From the NCBI GenBank assembly GCA_031263965.1, contig JAISES010000422.1, forward strand, positions 1 through 10,302: DNA of 10,302 nt. Reading direction: 5' to 3'. The notes beneath the pieces were generated by a model. The model did not search any database, was not told where the DNA came from, and was given only the letters and a program-made list of their open reading frames with translations. Position numbers and translations under genes: made by a program. Shown here in pieces: positions 1 through 7,731 of this stretch; position 1 is the first letter of the stretch; each line of letters opens with the position of its first letter. This DNA is from Prevotella sp. (GTDB lineage Bacteria; Bacteroidota; Bacteroidia; Bacteroidales; Dysgonomonadaceae).

Positions 1-737
1 AGATAATATTTAGTGTCGAGCAACCAACCGCTTGCGGTTTTCAGGCTATTCTGAATAATATGCTCATCCTCAGCAAAAACAATCCGGGCCCCTACCCTAT
101 CGGCTGTTTCTTCAAAGACTTTACGGACTTCTCCTTCGGCCTCACCTATCACTACAGGTATCCCTGCTTTGATTATGCCGGCTTTTTCTGTTGCAATCTT
201 CTCCAGAGTATTACCCAGAATTTGCATATGATCGAAACTGATATTGGTAATTATGCTTAGATCGGGACTTATAATATTAGTACTATCCAAGCGTCCCCCC
301 AAGCCAACCTCAACGATAGCGACATCAACTTTCATATCGGCAAAATACTCAAAAGCCATCATCATTGTCAATTCAAAAAAGGATGGGTTTATAGGCTCAT
401 ACACCTCCCTGTGCCTGTCTATGAAATCGACAACATATTGTTCGGAGATTTTCTCTCCATTCACACGGATACGTTCGCGAAAGTCTACCAAATGCGGGGA
501 TGTGTATAGACCTGTTTTGTATCCTGCCTGTTGTAGTATAGCAGCCAGCAAATGGGATGTAGATCCTTTTCCGTTCGTACCAGCTACATGTATGGTTTTA
601 TATCCGGCATGAGGATGGGAAAGGTATGCATCGAGAGCTAAACTATTGTCAAGCCCTGCTTTAAATGCCTCACTGCCGATTCTTTGATAGACCGGAAGAT
701 GATTATATAAATACTCAATAGTCTCCTGATATGTCAT
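1..737 (-). CDS. folC: Folylpolyglutamate synthase / dihydrofolate synthase, 5' part (cut by window edge)
   Basis: FolC adds glutamate to folates, and in many bacteria also joins dihydropteroate to glutamate, in the cytoplasm using ATP. Reading the minus strand from the ATG at 737 gives 245 uninterrupted codons to the window edge. The P-loop AGTNGKGST is at residues 52-60, followed by YTSPHL (79-84), RERIRVNGEKI (about 87-97), the stretch VEVGLGGRLDSTN and the ITNISFDH motif. All are hallmarks of the FolC/Mur ligase fold. Family members are about 420 residues, so roughly 175 residues plus the C-terminal domain lie outside the window; there is no sign of a break inside. The gene is 104 bases downstream of dusB on the same strand, with an inverted-repeat element between them, so co-transcription is uncertain. 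A near-match to a -7 box (TATCTTTA, minus strand, 744-751) is probably too close to the start codon to be its promoter. Confidence 0.95.
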   Translation of the reverse strand, partial: MTYQETIEYLYNHLPVYQRIGSEAFKAGLDNSLALDAYLSHPHAGYKTIHVAGTNGKGSTSHLLAAILQQAGYKTGLYTSPHLVDFRERIRVNGEKISEQYVVDFIDRHREVYEPINPSFFELTMMMAFEYFADMKVDVAIVEVGLGGRLDSTNIISPDLSIITNISFDHMQILGNTLEKIATEKAGIIKAGIPVVIGEAEGEVRKVFEETADRVGARIVFAEDEHIIQNSLKTASGWLLDTKYY

Positions 738-761
738 ACGATGTAAAGATACATTATTATG

Positions 762-837
762 AGAAGCTGTTTGAATTTTATAGCATTTTTTTGTCAAATC
801 CTGTAATAATATTTTCGATAAGATTCAAACAGTTTCT
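762..837. repeat. Inverted-repeat element, copy A (76 bp, both ends present)
   Basis: The left end (762-785) starts AGAAGCTGTTTGAATTTTA. The right end (812-837) is an inverted copy ending CAAACAGTTTCT. The left 24 bases are an exact reverse complement of 6462-6485. The right 26 bases match 9258-9283 at 25 positions. The two arms could pair into a hairpin in either strand's transcript. The element fills most of the dusB-folC gap and starts four bases after the dusB stop. It may serve as a terminator or attenuator, which is inference. Confidence 0.85.
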
Positions 838-841
838 GAGA

Positions 842-1828
842 TTATTTCACATCAAATAGAGCCGGTATATCGTTTATAATTGAAAAAAGATCGTCTACCG
901 AATCGGTACGCAACATAGCAACCCTGGTTTTTTTAAAATCAGGGATACCTTTAAATACAGAACTTGCAGCCAGATGACGGCGACTGTGGATTATTCCGCC
1001 ACGTTCGCCCGAGTGTGATATATTTTTCAGGATAAGTTCCTTCAAAACATCTAAATACCATACAAACTCTTTGCGGGGGGATTTCTCTCCTGTATTTAAA
1101 TAATGCTTCACATCTTCAAATATCCATGGGCTTCCAATGCTTCCCCTGCCAATCATCACCGCATCGACTCCGGTTTCATCGAATCGTTTTTTGCATATTT
1201 CGGGACCGGTAACATCCCCATTCCCGATAACAGGAATATGCATGCGGGGATTATTCTTCACATCACCGATTAATGCCCAGTCGGCTTCACCCGAATACAT
1301 TTGAGCACGAGTGCGGCCGTGTATCGTCAGGGCTTGAATTCCTACATCCTGCAATTGCTCGGCAAGTTCTACTATTATTTTAGAATCGTTATCCCATCCC
1401 AGACGGGTTTTCACGGTTACAGGTATCTTTACGGCCTTCACTACAGCTTTCGTTATATCGACCATCAAACCGGGTGTTCTCATCATCCCCGAACCGGCTC
1501 CTTTACCTGCTACTTTTTTAACGGGGCAGCCAAAATTTATATCTAATATATCGGGATTCGCTTCTTCACATATTCCGGCAGCTTCTACCATAGGTTCTAC
1601 TTCCCTGCCGTAAATCTGTATCGCGACAGGACGTTCTTCATCACTGACAGATAATTTCGCCCTAGTTTTATTTACATGACGTATCAGCGCATCACTCGAC
1701 AAAAATTCGGTATATACCATATCTGCTCCAAAGCGTTTACACATCAGCCTGAAGCCCATATCTGTGACATCTTCCATCGGAGCCAGAAACACAGGGTTTT
1801 CCGGAAATTCGATATTACCTATTTTCAT
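842..1828 (-). CDS. dusB: tRNA-dihydrouridine synthase, DusB type
   Basis: FMN-dependent enzyme that reduces specific uridines in the tRNA D-loop to dihydrouridine using NADPH. The 328-residue length is normal for the family. The N-terminal TIM barrel opens with FLAPMEDVTD (14-23). The signature INFGCPVKKV (97-106) carries the catalytic Cys101, followed by GKGAGSGMMR. HGRTRAQMYSGEADW (170-184), IGNGDV (201-206) and the phosphate-binding MIGRGSIGSPWIF (225-237) complete the FMN site. The C-terminal helical domain contains a run of His/Arg (HSRRHLA) suited to tRNA contact. The start ATG overlaps the topB stop by four bases (ATGA at 1825-1828), which suggests translational coupling as the last gene of the TPR-topB-dusB unit. 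Assignment to DusB rather than another Dus rests on overall resemblance. The exact uridine modified is not readable from sequence. Confidence 0.95.
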   Translation of the reverse strand: MKIGNIEFPENPVFLAPMEDVTDMGFRLMCKRFGADMVYTEFLSSDALIRHVNKTRAKLSVSDEERPVAIQIYGREVEPMVEAAGICEEANPDILDINFGCPVKKVAGKGAGSGMMRTPGLMVDITKAVVKAVKIPVTVKTRLGWDNDSKIIVELAEQLQDVGIQALTIHGRTRAQMYSGEADWALIGDVKNNPRMHIPVIGNGDVTGPEICKKRFDETGVDAVMIGRGSIGSPWIFEDVKHYLNTGEKSPRKEFVWYLDVLKELILKNISHSGERGGIIHSRRHLAASSVFKGIPDFKKTRVAMLRTDSVDDLFSIINDIPALFDVK

Positions 1829-3885
1829 TTCTTGAGACTTTCAATAATTATTTTCAAATCTTTTTCGCCCAAGCTCTCATCTATATCCCCATACGGCAAC
1901 CTAAATGCACATCCGGCTTTCCATTCCGAACAGCCATAAGCCGTTTTTCCTTTGATAACAGAGCCTTTTTTACATAGAGGGCAAAGAACAACGTCTGTCT
2001 TTTCTTTCTTTACCGCTATTTGTCTTTCATTTTCAGCTTTCTTTTTTGTCTTCGGCTTTTCTGTTTTCTCCTTTTCAGGAACTATTTCTTCTATTGTTAT
2101 TGCACGTCCTGTATCGCTTTTTACATTTGCTACTATTTCAGTGAGCATTTGCTTCAATTCTTCAATAAATTGACGGGGATCATACTCGTTTTTTTCTATC
2201 TGCCGAAGCTTTTTTTCCCAGATTCCGGTCAACTCTGCCGATTTAAGAAGTTCTTCTTTTATCGTTCCTATCAGTTCCACACCGGTCTGAGTCGCATATA
2301 GATTTTTACGCTCTTTTCGAATATAATTACGTTTGAACAAGGTTTCAATAATTGCGGCCCTGGTAGAAGGCCGTCCGATACCGTTTTCTTTCAAAGCATC
2401 GCGTAATTCGCCGTCATCGACAAGCCTCCCTGCTGTTTCCATTGCCCTGAGAAGAGTTGCTTCGGTATAATATTTCGGTGGCTGAGTCCATTTCTCATTC
2501 AGAGAGGGTAAATGTGGGCCGCTCTCTCCTTTTACGAAATCCGGCAATATATTATCCTGGTCTTTTTCTTCCTCTTCCTTGTCATTAAGAGCATTGGCTG
2601 TTTTATCGAAAACAACGCGCCATCCCGGATCAAGTATCTGCTTACCCGTAACTTTAAATTCCACCTTATTCACTTCGCCCAGCACCGTAGTTGTCGAGAT
2701 TTTACAGTTAGGATAAAATACTGCTATAAATCGCCGTGTTACCAGATCATATACCTTATGCTCGTTACCGGATATATTGTTTGTCCTAACTCCGGTAGGT
2801 ATAATAGCATGGTGGTCGGTAACCTTGCTGTTGTCAAATACTTTTTTCGACTTTGTTATCTTTGCCGCTAAAACAGGCGTAACAAGCTCTTCGTATCCGG
2901 CCAGACCCTTTAATATAGCAGGTACTTTAGGATACAGATCATCGCTAAGGAAGGTAGTATCCACACGTGGATATGTGGTCAACTTTTTTTCATATAATGA
3001 CTGGATGATCTTGAGTGTCTCATCGGCGGAAAAAGAAAACTTTTTGTTACACTCTACTTGCAAAGCAGTCAGATCGAAAAGACGAGGCGGCGCTTCTTCT
3101 CCTTTTTTAGTTGTAACATCAGTAACTTCAAAGTCTGACGTTTTTATTTCCTCCAGAAACTTTTCTCCTTCTTCCTTTATGGTAAACCGGCCTTTTGCCG
3201 CCGAAAAAGTTGTTTCTCTATAGATAGTTTTCAATTCCCAGTATGGCTCCGGCTTAAAGTTTTCTATTTCCAGCTGACGATTGACAATAAGCGCTAAAGT
3301 AGGTGTCTGCACACGCCCGATAGAAAGCACAGACCTATTCTGCCCATATTTAACTGTATACAGACGTGTTGCATTCATCCCAAGCAGCCAGTCACCTATG
3401 GCACGAGACAGTCCGGCTTCGTAAAGTTTATCAAATTTGGATTGTTCTTTAAGACTATTAAAGCCCTCACGGATAGAATCTTCGGTTAGTGATGAAATCC
3501 ACAGGCGTTTTACAGGAACTTTGCATTGAGCTTTTTGCATAACCCAACGTTGAATAAGTTCACCTTCTTGTCCGGCATCACCACAGTTTATTACTTCCCC
3601 TGCTTCGGAAATCAGTTTTTTAATGACAGCAAATTGTTTCTTTACGCCGTCATTATCAATTAATTTTATACTAAACCGAGGGGGTATCATGGGAAGGACA
3701 TACAATGACCATTGTTTCCAACTGCCTGTATATTCGTGCGGTTCTTTCAGTGTACAGAAATGACCGAATGTCCATGTTACCTGATAACCATTGCCCTCAA
3801 AATAACCATCCCGACGAGAAGCAGCTCCCAGGATTCCGGCTATTTCGCGGGCGACACTTGGCTTTTCAGCTATACAGACTTTCAT
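1825..3885 (-). CDS. topB: DNA topoisomerase III (type IA)
   Basis: Type IA topoisomerase that cuts one DNA strand through a tyrosine linkage and passes the other, decatenating replication or recombination intermediates. It has 686 residues, typical of Bacteroidota TopB. The Toprim domain starts at residue 1 with IAEKPSVA (Glu7). The acidic cluster GDAGQEGEL (102-110) follows. The central region has LSIGRVQTPTLALIVNRQ (187-204), and the active-site tyrosine is Tyr305 in TTYPRVDTTFL, with Arg307. GIGRPSTRAAIIETL is the further conserved core motif. The C-terminus has a charged Lys/Glu linker and a four-cysteine zinc ribbon (Cys635, 638, 652, 659). An oddity is that the usual DxDxE triad reads D103-A-G105-Q-E107, so the second Asp is Gly. 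The start overlaps the upstream lipoprotein gene by four bases, and the stop overlaps dusB. No mobile-element genes adjoin it, so it looks like a chromosomal copy rather than one on a conjugative transposon. Confidence 0.95.
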   Translation of the reverse strand: MKVCIAEKPSVAREIAGILGAASRRDGYFEGNGYQVTWTFGHFCTLKEPHEYTGSWKQWSLYVLPMIPPRFSIKLIDNDGVKKQFAVIKKLISEAGEVINCGDAGQEGELIQRWVMQKAQCKVPVKRLWISSLTEDSIREGFNSLKEQSKFDKLYEAGLSRAIGDWLLGMNATRLYTVKYGQNRSVLSIGRVQTPTLALIVNRQLEIENFKPEPYWELKTIYRETTFSAAKGRFTIKEEGEKFLEEIKTSDFEVTDVTTKKGEEAPPRLFDLTALQVECNKKFSFSADETLKIIQSLYEKKLTTYPRVDTTFLSDDLYPKVPAILKGLAGYEELVTPVLAAKITKSKKVFDNSKVTDHHAIIPTGVRTNNISGNEHKVYDLVTRRFIAVFYPNCKISTTTVLGEVNKVEFKVTGKQILDPGWRVVFDKTANALNDKEEEEKDQDNILPDFVKGESGPHLPSLNEKWTQPPKYYTEATLLRAMETAGRLVDDGELRDALKENGIGRPSTRAAIIETLFKRNYIRKERKNLYATQTGVELIGTIKEELLKSAELTGIWEKKLRQIEKNEYDPRQFIEELKQMLTEIVANVKSDTGRAITIEEIVPEKEKTEKPKTKKKAENERQIAVKKEKTDVVLCPLCKKGSVIKGKTAYGCSEWKAGCAFRLPYGDIDESLGEKDLKIIIESLKK

Positions 3886-4352
3886 TCACTTCCTTTTTCT
3901 GCATTTTCTTTCTCTTTTATGTCCATTAATTGCAGATTTCTTTCTGCATCAGGATGTCCTGCCGCCTTTGCTTTTGCAAAATAGATGCGGGCATTGTCCC
4001 AATCTTTTTTATCGGCATAATATATACCCAGTTTATTTACTACCAAGCCATAATTCTCATCAGTGGCTTTTATTTCTTTATAGAGTTCAAGAAATAACGC
4101 CGAGGCTTCATCTCCGCGTCCTGTCACAAAATAAGAATCTGCAAGAATAAGTTTGGCTTCCGTATATTTACTCAGATCAAGTTGAGAGCACAAAGAAATT
4201 ACCTTGGAATAATCTTTATCTTCCTTATACGCACTCCATATTTCGTTAAGCTTTTCTTCTTCAACCTGTTTACCGGTTTTATTACATGCAAAAAACATAA
4301 AACCGATTATAATGGCTATTATAAATTTGCAGACGCCATAATTTTTTATCAT
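3882..4352 (-). CDS. Small TPR/Sel1-like lipoprotein
   Basis: This 156-residue protein has an N-terminal hydrophobic segment (about 9-22) ending in FFAC, a good lipobox with Cys23 as the predicted lipidated residue. It should therefore be an envelope lipoprotein. The mature part is helical, with features of tetratricopeptide repeats: alternating small and aromatic positions in YTEAKLILADSYFVTGRGD and NKLGIYYADKKDWDNARIYF, the latter (about 107-126) resembling a Sel1/TPR unit. The C-terminus is rich in Lys and Glu. TPRs bind partner proteins, but no partner or specific function can be named. It is the first gene of a run that continues into topB and dusB through an ATGA overlap. That position fits expression as one mRNA, though a functional link to DNA topology or tRNA modification is not evident. 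No strong promoter match was found upstream; CAAATTTT at 4399-4406 (minus-strand -7 with one mismatch) is the nearest. Confidence 0.8.
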   Translation of the reverse strand: MIKNYGVCKFIIAIIIGFMFFACNKTGKQVEEEKLNEIWSAYKEDKDYSKVISLCSQLDLSKYTEAKLILADSYFVTGRGDEASALFLELYKEIKATDENYGLVVNKLGIYYADKKDWDNARIYFAKAKAAGHPDAERNLQLMDIKEKENAEKGSE

Positions 4353-4462
4353 ATTATTTTGTAAATAAGATTGTTATATAATAAATCTGTCTGTTCAACA
4401 AATTTTCCGGAATCATATAAAGTTCTATAAAATAATTATTGCCGTATCTGATTGTTTAATTT

Positions 4463-4556
4463 CTCCCGTCATTGCGAACCGTTTGCGGTGAAGCAATCCA
4501 GCCGGAATGTTCTTTTATGGATTGCTTCGTCGTTGCACTTCTCGCAATGACGGGAG
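4463..4556. repeat. 94-bp REP-like palindrome
   Basis: The outer arms CTCCCGTCATTGCGA (4463-4477) and TCGCAATGACGGGAG (4542-4556) are perfect inverted copies of 15 bases. The inner arms GAAGCAATCCA (4490-4500) and TGGATTGCTTC (4518-4528) are perfect over 11. The sequence between the arms pairs partly, so the whole unit can fold into one long hairpin. It lies between panB and the TPR lipoprotein gene, both on the minus strand. The CATTGCGA plus GAAGCAATCC pattern resembles intergenic palindromes I have seen in diverse bacteria. It could stabilise or end panB transcripts, but no T-tract follows the hairpin, so it is not a standard intrinsic terminator. Confidence 0.85.
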
Positions 4557-4597
4557 TAACTGATCCTATAAACACGTCATTAATTTTTATTAATTTA

Positions 4598-5416
4598 TTA
4601 ATAGCTTTCACTCTCATTCGGAAAATCCGATGTCTTTACATCCTTAATATAGTTCTGTACGGCATCAGTTATCACAGAATGCAAATCGGCATAACGACGT
4701 AGAAATTTAGGTGAAAAATTCTTATTAATACCCAACATGTCATGCATTACCAACACCTGCCCATCTGCGTACGGACCGGCTCCAATACTAATGACAGGTA
4801 TAGTAAGTTGCGAGGCCGCCAATTTTGTCAGTTCAGCAGGAATTTTTTCCAATACAATAGCATAACAGCCTATTGATTCGAGCAGCAAAGCATCCTTTAT
4901 CAACTTATCTGCTTCCACGCTATCTTTAGCTCTTACATTATAAGTGCCGTATTTATTTATAGACTGAGGCATAAGGCCCAGATGTCCCATAACAGGAATA
5001 CCCGCATCAATGATTTTCTTTATATCTGCTGCGATTTCTTCTCCCCCTTCTATTTTAAGGGTATCGGCTCCCGTTTCCTTCATCATACGTATAGCATATT
5101 CCAATGATTGCAACGGATTACCGGAAGCTGTACCAAAAGGCATATCTACCACTACCAAAGCACGTTTCACTGCGTTTACGACCGATCGCCCGTGGTATAT
5201 CATCTGATCGATCGTCATAGGTAATGTAGTTATATTTCCAACCATCACATTCGAAGCCGAATCTCCGACAAGGATAACATCTATTCCGGCCTGATCGATA
5301 ATAGAAGCCATGGAGTAATCGTATGCTGTAAGCATTGATATTTTTTCGCCGCGTCCTTTCATTTCTATAAGGCGGCGGGTAGTAACTTTACGGTTATCTT
5401 CTGTATATGTAGACAT
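4598..5416 (-). CDS. panB: 3-methyl-2-oxobutanoate hydroxymethyltransferase (ketopantoate synthesis)
   Basis: First committed enzyme of pantothenate (vitamin B5, coenzyme A) synthesis. It transfers a hydroxymethyl group from methylene-tetrahydrofolate to 2-oxoisovalerate in the cytoplasm. From the ATG at 5416 it is 272 residues, close to the family's usual 265-275. Metal and substrate residues are visible: Asp52 in VGDSASNV, Asp91 in VVDMPFG, Lys121 and Glu123 in KIEGG. The likely catalytic Glu190 is in [25 protein letters not shown] (211-229) is the C-terminal signature. An upstream TTG at 5443 would add nine residues (YPNLNIKN after the start), but it lies inside the predicted -7 box, so the ATG is preferred. 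It is monocistronic as seen here, with its own promoter upstream and a REP-like palindrome downstream. No other pan genes are in the window. Confidence 0.95.
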   Translation of the reverse strand: MSTYTEDNRKVTTRRLIEMKGRGEKISMLTAYDYSMASIIDQAGIDVILVGDSASNVMVGNITTLPMTIDQMIYHGRSVVNAVKRALVVVDMPFGTASGNPLQSLEYAIRMMKETGADTLKIEGGEEIAADIKKIIDAGIPVMGHLGLMPQSINKYGTYNVRAKDSVEADKLIKDALLLESIGCYAIVLEKIPAELTKLAASQLTIPVISIGAGPYADGQVLVMHDMLGINKNFSPKFLRRYADLHSVITDAVQNYIKDVKTSDFPNESESY

Positions 5417-5440
5417 ATTCTTAATGTTTAAATTAGGATA

Positions 5441-5472
5441 CAAAAGTAATGAAATATGTTATACCGGTAAAA
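5441..5472 (-). promoter_or_regulatory. Predicted panB promoter (Bacteroidota type)
   Basis: On the minus strand, TACTTTTG (5441-5448) matches the -7 consensus TAnnTTTG exactly, 24 bases before the panB ATG. Twenty bases upstream is TTTT (5469-5472), a 3-of-4 match to the -33 TTTG. The -33 overlaps the T-tract of the preceding gene's terminator, so the terminator and promoter are packed together. The pattern match is direct; activity is inferred. Confidence 0.6.
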
Positions 5473-5501
5473 TAAAAAAATCTGCAAAGATTTGCAGATT
5501 T
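5469..5501 (-). terminator. Intrinsic terminator of the outer-membrane beta-barrel gene
   Basis: AAATCTGCAA (5478-5487) and TTGCAGATTT (5492-5501) form a perfect 10-bp stem with a 4-base loop. On the minus strand the stem is followed by a T-rich run (complement of 5469-5480), the classical rho-independent arrangement. It begins 33 bases past the stop codon of the gene at 5535-6248. Confidence 0.85.
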
Positions 5502-5534
5502 CAGAATTAGCAGGCCTAATCAATCTATTCCTCA

Positions 5535-6248
5535 TTAAAAGCGGAAGCCTAATGACACCGAATAAACTCTGTGTTTCAACCCCTGAAGTCTCTCCTGTGT
5601 GACATTACACAGCCCATGTTCATAATTAAAATTGATAGTATAAATATCGTAAATAAACCCGATACTACCATTTAGTCCATAATCAGAACGCTTCCACCGG
5701 GTATCGCTAAAGGTAAGTTCTTCAAATTGATCGTTTGGATATGCATAGACAGGATATTCATTTGGCTTATATGTTGTAATAAGCCCTTTATATTTAGTCT
5801 TGCCTTTATTCCCGTAGCCATAAGCAGCATATACTCCTCCGTTTATATTGAAAGCGATCCTTTGGGTCACATATAATTCATAACCTATATTGAATGGCAT
5901 TTGAATATAATTACCTGTAGCCTCATACCAACCTTCATCTACGCGTACAACATTGTTTTCACTTTCGTGAACCTCTCTCTGATATGTTTTATACCCCTTT
6001 TTAGTCACATAAAAACCTGTTTGCACTTGAAAATTACCTATGATCTTGTAGTTAACATTACCACCTATATGTAATCCCATTTTAAATTGTTCCGAGCCCC
6101 GCGTTCCTGACATCTGCGGATAGTTCATCCCCATACGGAAGTCTGCTGTCATTCGCTTTTTAGGATATTGAGCATTTGCGGGCAAACAATTAATCAACAA
6201 TAAGGAGAAGACCCAAAGAGATATTTTAAGTATAAATTTCATACGCAT
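5535..6248 (-). CDS. Outer-membrane beta-barrel protein (PorT / OMP_b-brl type), function unknown
   Basis: This 237-residue protein has a signal peptide of Lys/Arg at 2-4, a hydrophobic core (about 6-21) and an ANA-Q cleavage site near residue 27, so it is exported. The mature part alternates polar and aromatic residues, with strand-like stretches such as LHIGGNVNYKIIGNFQVQTGFYVTK (in part, about 43-67), AFNINGGVYAAYGYG and IYTINFNYEHGL. It ends YSVSLGFRF, and a terminal Phe is the usual outer-membrane insertion signal. Size and layout fit the 8-strand outer-membrane beta-barrel families (PF13568-like) common in Bacteroidota; no specific substrate or role can be assigned. The start could be Met1 (6248) or Met3 (6242), both giving a good signal peptide. 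It has its own terminator, and a repeat element begins 40 bases upstream of its start. Confidence 0.8.
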   Translation of the reverse strand: MRMKFILKISLWVFSLLLINCLPANAQYPKKRMTADFRMGMNYPQMSGTRGSEQFKMGLHIGGNVNYKIIGNFQVQTGFYVTKKGYKTYQREVHESENNVVRVDEGWYEATGNYIQMPFNIGYELYVTQRIAFNINGGVYAAYGYGNKGKTKYKGLITTYKPNEYPVYAYPNDQFEELTFSDTRWKRSDYGLNGSIGFIYDIYTINFNYEHGLCNVTQERLQGLKHRVYSVSLGFRF

Positions 6249-6288
6249 AAGTTTCTGTTTTTGATATCCTATAAAGTATGTTATAGTA

Positions 6289-6485
6289 AGAAACTGTTTG
6301 AATTTTAGCGAAAAATATTATTATAGGATTAGAAAAAGACTTCTTAGCAATTTTTTTATGCTCTTTTCAGCGTATTTTATCCTTTTTCCTTTTGGTTTAG
6401 CCCGCTAAACCTGCAAGCAAAAAGAATAAAATCTATCTGAAAATATCTATAAAAAAAAATTTGCTATAAAATTCAAACAGCTTCT
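6289..6485. repeat. Inverted-repeat element, copy B (197 bp, long hairpin)
   Basis: The left end (6289-6326) begins AGAAACTGTTTGAATTTTA and matches 9024-9061 at 37 of 38 bases. The right end (6461-6485) is an inverted copy ending CAAACAGCTTCT; 24 of its bases are the exact reverse complement of 762-785. The interior is itself a long imperfect hairpin. GGTTTAGC (6394-6401) pairs with GCTAAACC (6404-6411) around a CC loop, flanked symmetrically by CTTTTT/AAAAAG, ATTTTAT/ATAAAAT and TTTTCAG/CTGAAAA. It lies 22 bases beyond the stop of the M16 protease gene and upstream of the beta-barrel gene. No ORF of note is inside. Confidence 0.85.
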
Positions 6486-6507
6486 AAGTGGTACAAAGTT
6501 AAAACAA

Positions 6508-7731
6508 TTAATTATATATTAAACTAAACAGTTGGTTTTCATCAAAAATTTCATTGGCTACATCTTGTATTTGTTCCGAAGAAATTGATTCGATTCTTTC
6601 GAAAACCTCTTCCAATGTATTGAAATGATTGTGATGCAGGAAGTTCTTACCTAAAGACAAAGCCAGATTTTCATGATTATCCCTCATTACTCCGATCTGT
6701 CCCATAAGTTGCTTTTTCGCGGCATGCAGTTGCGATGTCGTTAACTTTTCATTCCTCATCTTTCGCAGTTCTTTGGTAGCAAGTGTCAGGCATTTTTCTA
6801 TATTTTTCTTATCGCAACCAAAGTAAATGGAAAGAATTCCAGCATCGGTATATGCCGTTACGGAAGAATCTACACTATATACATAGCCTCTTTTTTCCCG
6901 TAAAGAGATATTCAGCCTGCTATTCATCCCAGGGCCACCTAAAATATTATTCAAGAGGTTTAATACCCTCCTGTTACTATCCTGCAACGAATAGGAACGA
7001 AATCCAAACAAGACATGCCCTTGTGAAGTATCTTTGTCCGTCCTTTTTCTCTCAGGTACAATGGCACAGGGAGCTATCCGGTTGTTACGGTTTGCGGACA
7101 AGTGCAAACCGGACAAATATTTATCGGCATAATATACGACTTTCTTAAAGCTGGTCTTACCCAAAGAAAAGAATACTGCATTCTGCGGCTGATAATGATT
7201 CAGGATAAATTTCCGTGCTTTATTACTGTCAAAACCGCTTAAAAGCTCAGGTTCGCCCAAGATATTATGTCCAATTTGAGAGCCTGAAAACATCAGATTC
7301 TCAAACTCATCATATATAAGCTCTGAAGGGCTGTCTTCGTAAGAATGTATCTCGTCGATAATGACTTCTATCTCCTTATCTATTTCATACTGAGGAAATA
7401 CAGAATGAAAAGTAATATCGGACATTAACTCGAATGCCCGTTGAAAATGTTCTTCCAGAAAAGCCGAGTAAACGACAGTCTCTTCTTTATTGGTATAAGC
7501 ATTGAGTTCTCCACCAACATTCTCTATCCGATTGATGATGTGGCAGGAACGTCTCTTGTCCGTGCCTTTAAAAAGCATATGTTCGACAAAATGCGCCATC
7601 CCGTATTCATCCTTTTCTTCATCACGGGTTCCGGCATTCACTATAAAGCCGCAATAAGAGACATTACTCTCCAATGGCTTGTGCACGATACGCAGGCCAT
7701 TCGGCAAGGTGTGAGTATAATAATTTATCAT
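6508..7731 (-). CDS. M16 family zinc metallopeptidase (M16B, single-domain pair subunit)
   Basis: Zinc protease of the pitrilysin/processing-peptidase family; 407 residues fits the M16B half-size class that works as a dimer. The inverted zinc motif HFVEH is at 47-51 (His47, Glu50, His51). The third ligand is Glu127 in IIDEIHSYEDSP, 76 residues after His51, as expected. The second half-domain has GGPGMNSRLNISLREKRGYVYSV (in part, about 265-287). It contains the Arg-Tyr pair (Arg281, Tyr285) that binds the substrate backbone, so this chain looks catalytically complete. No signal peptide is present (it starts MINYYTHTLPNGLR), so it is probably cytoplasmic; the substrate is unknown. The start overlaps the alkD-like stop by four bases (ATGA at 7728-7731), giving a two-gene unit. 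Transcription runs on into the inverted-repeat element beyond its stop. Confidence 0.92.
   Translation of the reverse strand: MINYYTHTLPNGLRIVHKPLESNVSYCGFIVNAGTRDEEKDEYGMAHFVEHMLFKGTDKRRSCHIINRIENVGGELNAYTNKEETVVYSAFLEEHFQRAFELMSDITFHSVFPQYEIDKEIEVIIDEIHSYEDSPSELIYDEFENLMFSGSQIGHNILGEPELLSGFDSNKARKFILNHYQPQNAVFFSLGKTSFKKVVYYADKYLSGLHLSANRNNRIAPCAIVPERKRTDKDTSQGHVLFGFRSYSLQDSNRRVLNLLNNILGGPGMNSRLNISLREKRGYVYSVDSSVTAYTDAGILSIYFGCDKKNIEKCLTLATKELRKMRNEKLTTSQLHAAKKQLMGQIGVMRDNHENLALSLGKNFLHHNHFNTLEEVFERIESISSEQIQDVANEIFDENQLFSLIYN

Noticed and set aside
244..612. 122-codon plus-strand frame
   Set aside because: It lies antisense to clearly coding folC, has low-complexity translation with no domain features, and is explained as a shadow frame.
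4472..4702. 76-codon plus-strand frame
   Set aside because: It starts inside the REP-like palindrome and runs antisense into the end of panB; its translation shows no protein-like features.
5417..5443. TTG start nine codons upstream for panB
   Set aside because: The TTG lies within the predicted -7 box, so it would not be on the mRNA; the ATG at 5416 gives the usual family length.
5535..6248. Lipoprotein reading of the beta-barrel protein (Cys near residue 21)
   Set aside because: The residues before the Cys (LIN) do not form a good lipobox, while ANA-Q is a good signal peptidase I site.
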